A stretch of DNA of 14,078 nt. It comes from Victivallales bacterium (GTDB lineage Bacteria > Verrucomicrobiota > Lentisphaeria > Oligosphaerales > Oligosphaeraceae). Shown here one piece after another: positions 12,957-14,078 of this stretch. Numbering within the stretch: position 1 is the stretch's first letter; each line of letters begins with the position of its first letter. The translations under genes were made by a program, and so were the position numbers. The stretch is taken from assembly GCA_017963875.1 (NCBI GenBank), contig JAGCTA010000510.1, positions 1 to 14,078 of the forward strand, in the 5' to 3' direction. Below the pieces are notes generated by a model. The model made no database searches. It saw only the letters and a program-made list of their open reading frames with translations, and was not told the DNA's origin.

Positions 12957-14078
12957 AAAGCAACTATCGTAACATCCTGCTATCCATACTTATCCTAATT
13001 ATTCTCGGATTTGGCATGTCCGCTGTTCAGACGCGGATGAACTCCATCCGATATAAAGAGCAACTCACCGACACGGAGCCTCTGGAAAACGCCCCGCCCA
13101 CATTGGCGTTCACAACAGTGGCCCTCGGTGGTTTCCGCGGCCTTCGTGCCGACTATCTATGGTTACGCTCGACCAAAATGCAGGAGGAAAGCAACTATTT
13201 TGAAATGGTGCAGTTGGCCAACTGGATTGTCAAACTCCAGCCGCGTTACACACCGTCAACCGCCTTCCTCGCATGGAACATGGCATACAACATCTCTGTG
13301 ACTTTCACACGTTTCGAAGACAGATGGCGCTGGGTCAAACGCGGCATCGAACTCATTCGCGATGAAGCGCTTGAACGCAATCCTTCAGACCCCGCTCTCT
13401 TCCAGCAACTCGGATGGATCTACCAGCACAAGATGGGGCAGGACCTTGATGATGCCAACAAATTCTACAAAGACGAATTCGCCAAGGAGATGATCCGTCT
13501 CTTTGGACCGTATTATGGCAAATGGACCGAAATCTCCAAGGCCCCTGACAACGAGGCAAAACTGAAGGCTTCTCTCGGGGCAGAAAAGTTCAAGAAATAC
13601 CAGATGCTGCTTGCCAAGCATTCCATCGAATCCTTTGAAATGCTTGAAGACAATTTCCGCACGCATGCCGCCATTTTCCCGAAGGAACTTCGCGATGAAA
13701 TGAAGGAGGAAGGCATTGCCGAAGCGGTTGAATTGTGCCTGCGCGCACGCTGGATTGTTAAAAAGTACCGTCTGGATCCCCTTTGGCTCATTCGCATCAA
13801 TGAGGAAGTGGGAAATCTGGACTGGCGTCTTCCTGAAGCACACGCCATCTATTGGGCAAAACGCGGCATTGACCGCTGGATGGTGTCAAGAGACAATGAT
13901 TCCAAGTTCAAGCAACTTCAATGCGAACGCATGATTTTCCAGTCGCTGCAGAATGCCTTTATTTCAGGAAAACTCGTCTATATCTCCAACAAAGACGACG
14001 ACTTGATGTATGAGAATATCCAGCATATTGAAATCAAGCCCAACCTTGATATCGCAGACGCCGCCAACGAGGCGTATC
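12953..14078 (+). CDS. Membrane-anchored helical (TPR-like) protein, partial (runs off right edge)
   Basis: The open frame has 375 codons with no stop before the window ends. Residues 8-25 form one hydrophobic segment (LLSILILIILGFGMSAV), probably an N-terminal membrane anchor or uncleaved signal. The rest is soluble, mostly helical and rich in aromatic and charged residues: FRGLRADYLWLRS (61-73), ANWIVKLQPRYTPSTAFLAWNMAYN (89-113), DPALFQQLGWIYQHKMGQDLDDANKFYKDEF (146-176) and LPEAHAIYWAKRGIDRW. The spacing of W, Y, A and L residues resembles tetratricopeptide repeats, but I cannot align repeats by eye. Its start overlaps the permease stop (ATGA), so the two probably work together, with this protein perhaps a partner on the extracytoplasmic side. 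No specific function is assigned. Confidence 0.8.
   Translation, partial: MKSNYRNILLSILILIILGFGMSAVQTRMNSIRYKEQLTDTEPLENAPPTLAFTTVALGGFRGLRADYLWLRSTKMQEESNYFEMVQLANWIVKLQPRYTPSTAFLAWNMAYNISVTFTRFEDRWRWVKRGIELIRDEALERNPSDPALFQQLGWIYQHKMGQDLDDANKFYKDEFAKEMIRLFGPYYGKWTEISKAPDNEAKLKASLGAEKFKKYQMLLAKHSIESFEMLEDNFRTHAAIFPKELRDEMKEEGIAEAVELCLRARWIVKKYRLDPLWLIRINEEVGNLDWRLPEAHAIYWAKRGIDRWMVSRDNDSKFKQLQCERMIFQSLQNAFISGKLVYISNKDDDLMYENIQHIEIKPNLDIADAANEAY

Overview
The window looks like chromosomal DNA of a Gram-negative-type bacterium of roughly 50% GC. The gene set is a dnaA with a long AT-rich upstream region, ThyX in place of ThyA, a tandem PilT-like ATPase, a stand-alone ketosynthase/acyl carrier protein pair, and an ABC-2-type permease coupled to a repeat-like membrane-anchored protein. 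This suits the PVC group (Lentisphaerota, Kiritimatiellota or relatives), but that is my recollection of families, not a computed placement. I see no phage, integrase, transposase, CRISPR array, tRNA or rRNA.

Left part (1-2884, minus strand). The 5' end of dnaA runs off the left edge. It is preceded by about 560 bp without a gene. Within that, about 300 bp is roughly 72% A+T, with short direct repeats and one near-match DnaA box, so it could be an origin or dnaA control region. Next, also on the minus strand, is a fusion of an S66 L,D-carboxypeptidase with an alpha/beta-hydrolase; both catalytic triads are readable.

Centre (3038-8453, plus strand). Transcribed divergently is a compact run of three genes: a YgiQ-type radical SAM protein, then 3 bp later a 726-residue protein with two complete PilT-type ATPase modules in one chain, then 31 bp later an N-acyl-D-amino-acid deacylase (D-aminoacylase) family enzyme.

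Right-centre (8454-10986, plus strand). A promoter with a 13-bp palindrome over its -35 box precedes a FabF-like ketosynthase with intact Cys-His-His residues. A strong promoter lies at the end of that gene, followed by a small hairpin and an acyl carrier protein. thyX follows 50 bp later.

Right end (10987-14078, plus strand). A 428-bp gene-free stretch holds a promoter-like site and a chain of hairpins. Its last 35 bp match (28 of 35) a second copy in the leader of the ketosynthase gene. It is followed by a membrane protein of ABC-2 permease type with a large extracytoplasmic insert and no visible ATPase partner. This overlaps (ATGA) a membrane-anchored, helical, probably TPR-like protein that runs off the right edge.

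Most genes are housekeeping or widely conserved. The less ordinary items are the carboxypeptidase-hydrolase fusion, the single-chain PilT duplication, the isolated KS-ACP pair, and the shared structured element in two gene leaders. I found no convincing wholly new system such as a defence island.
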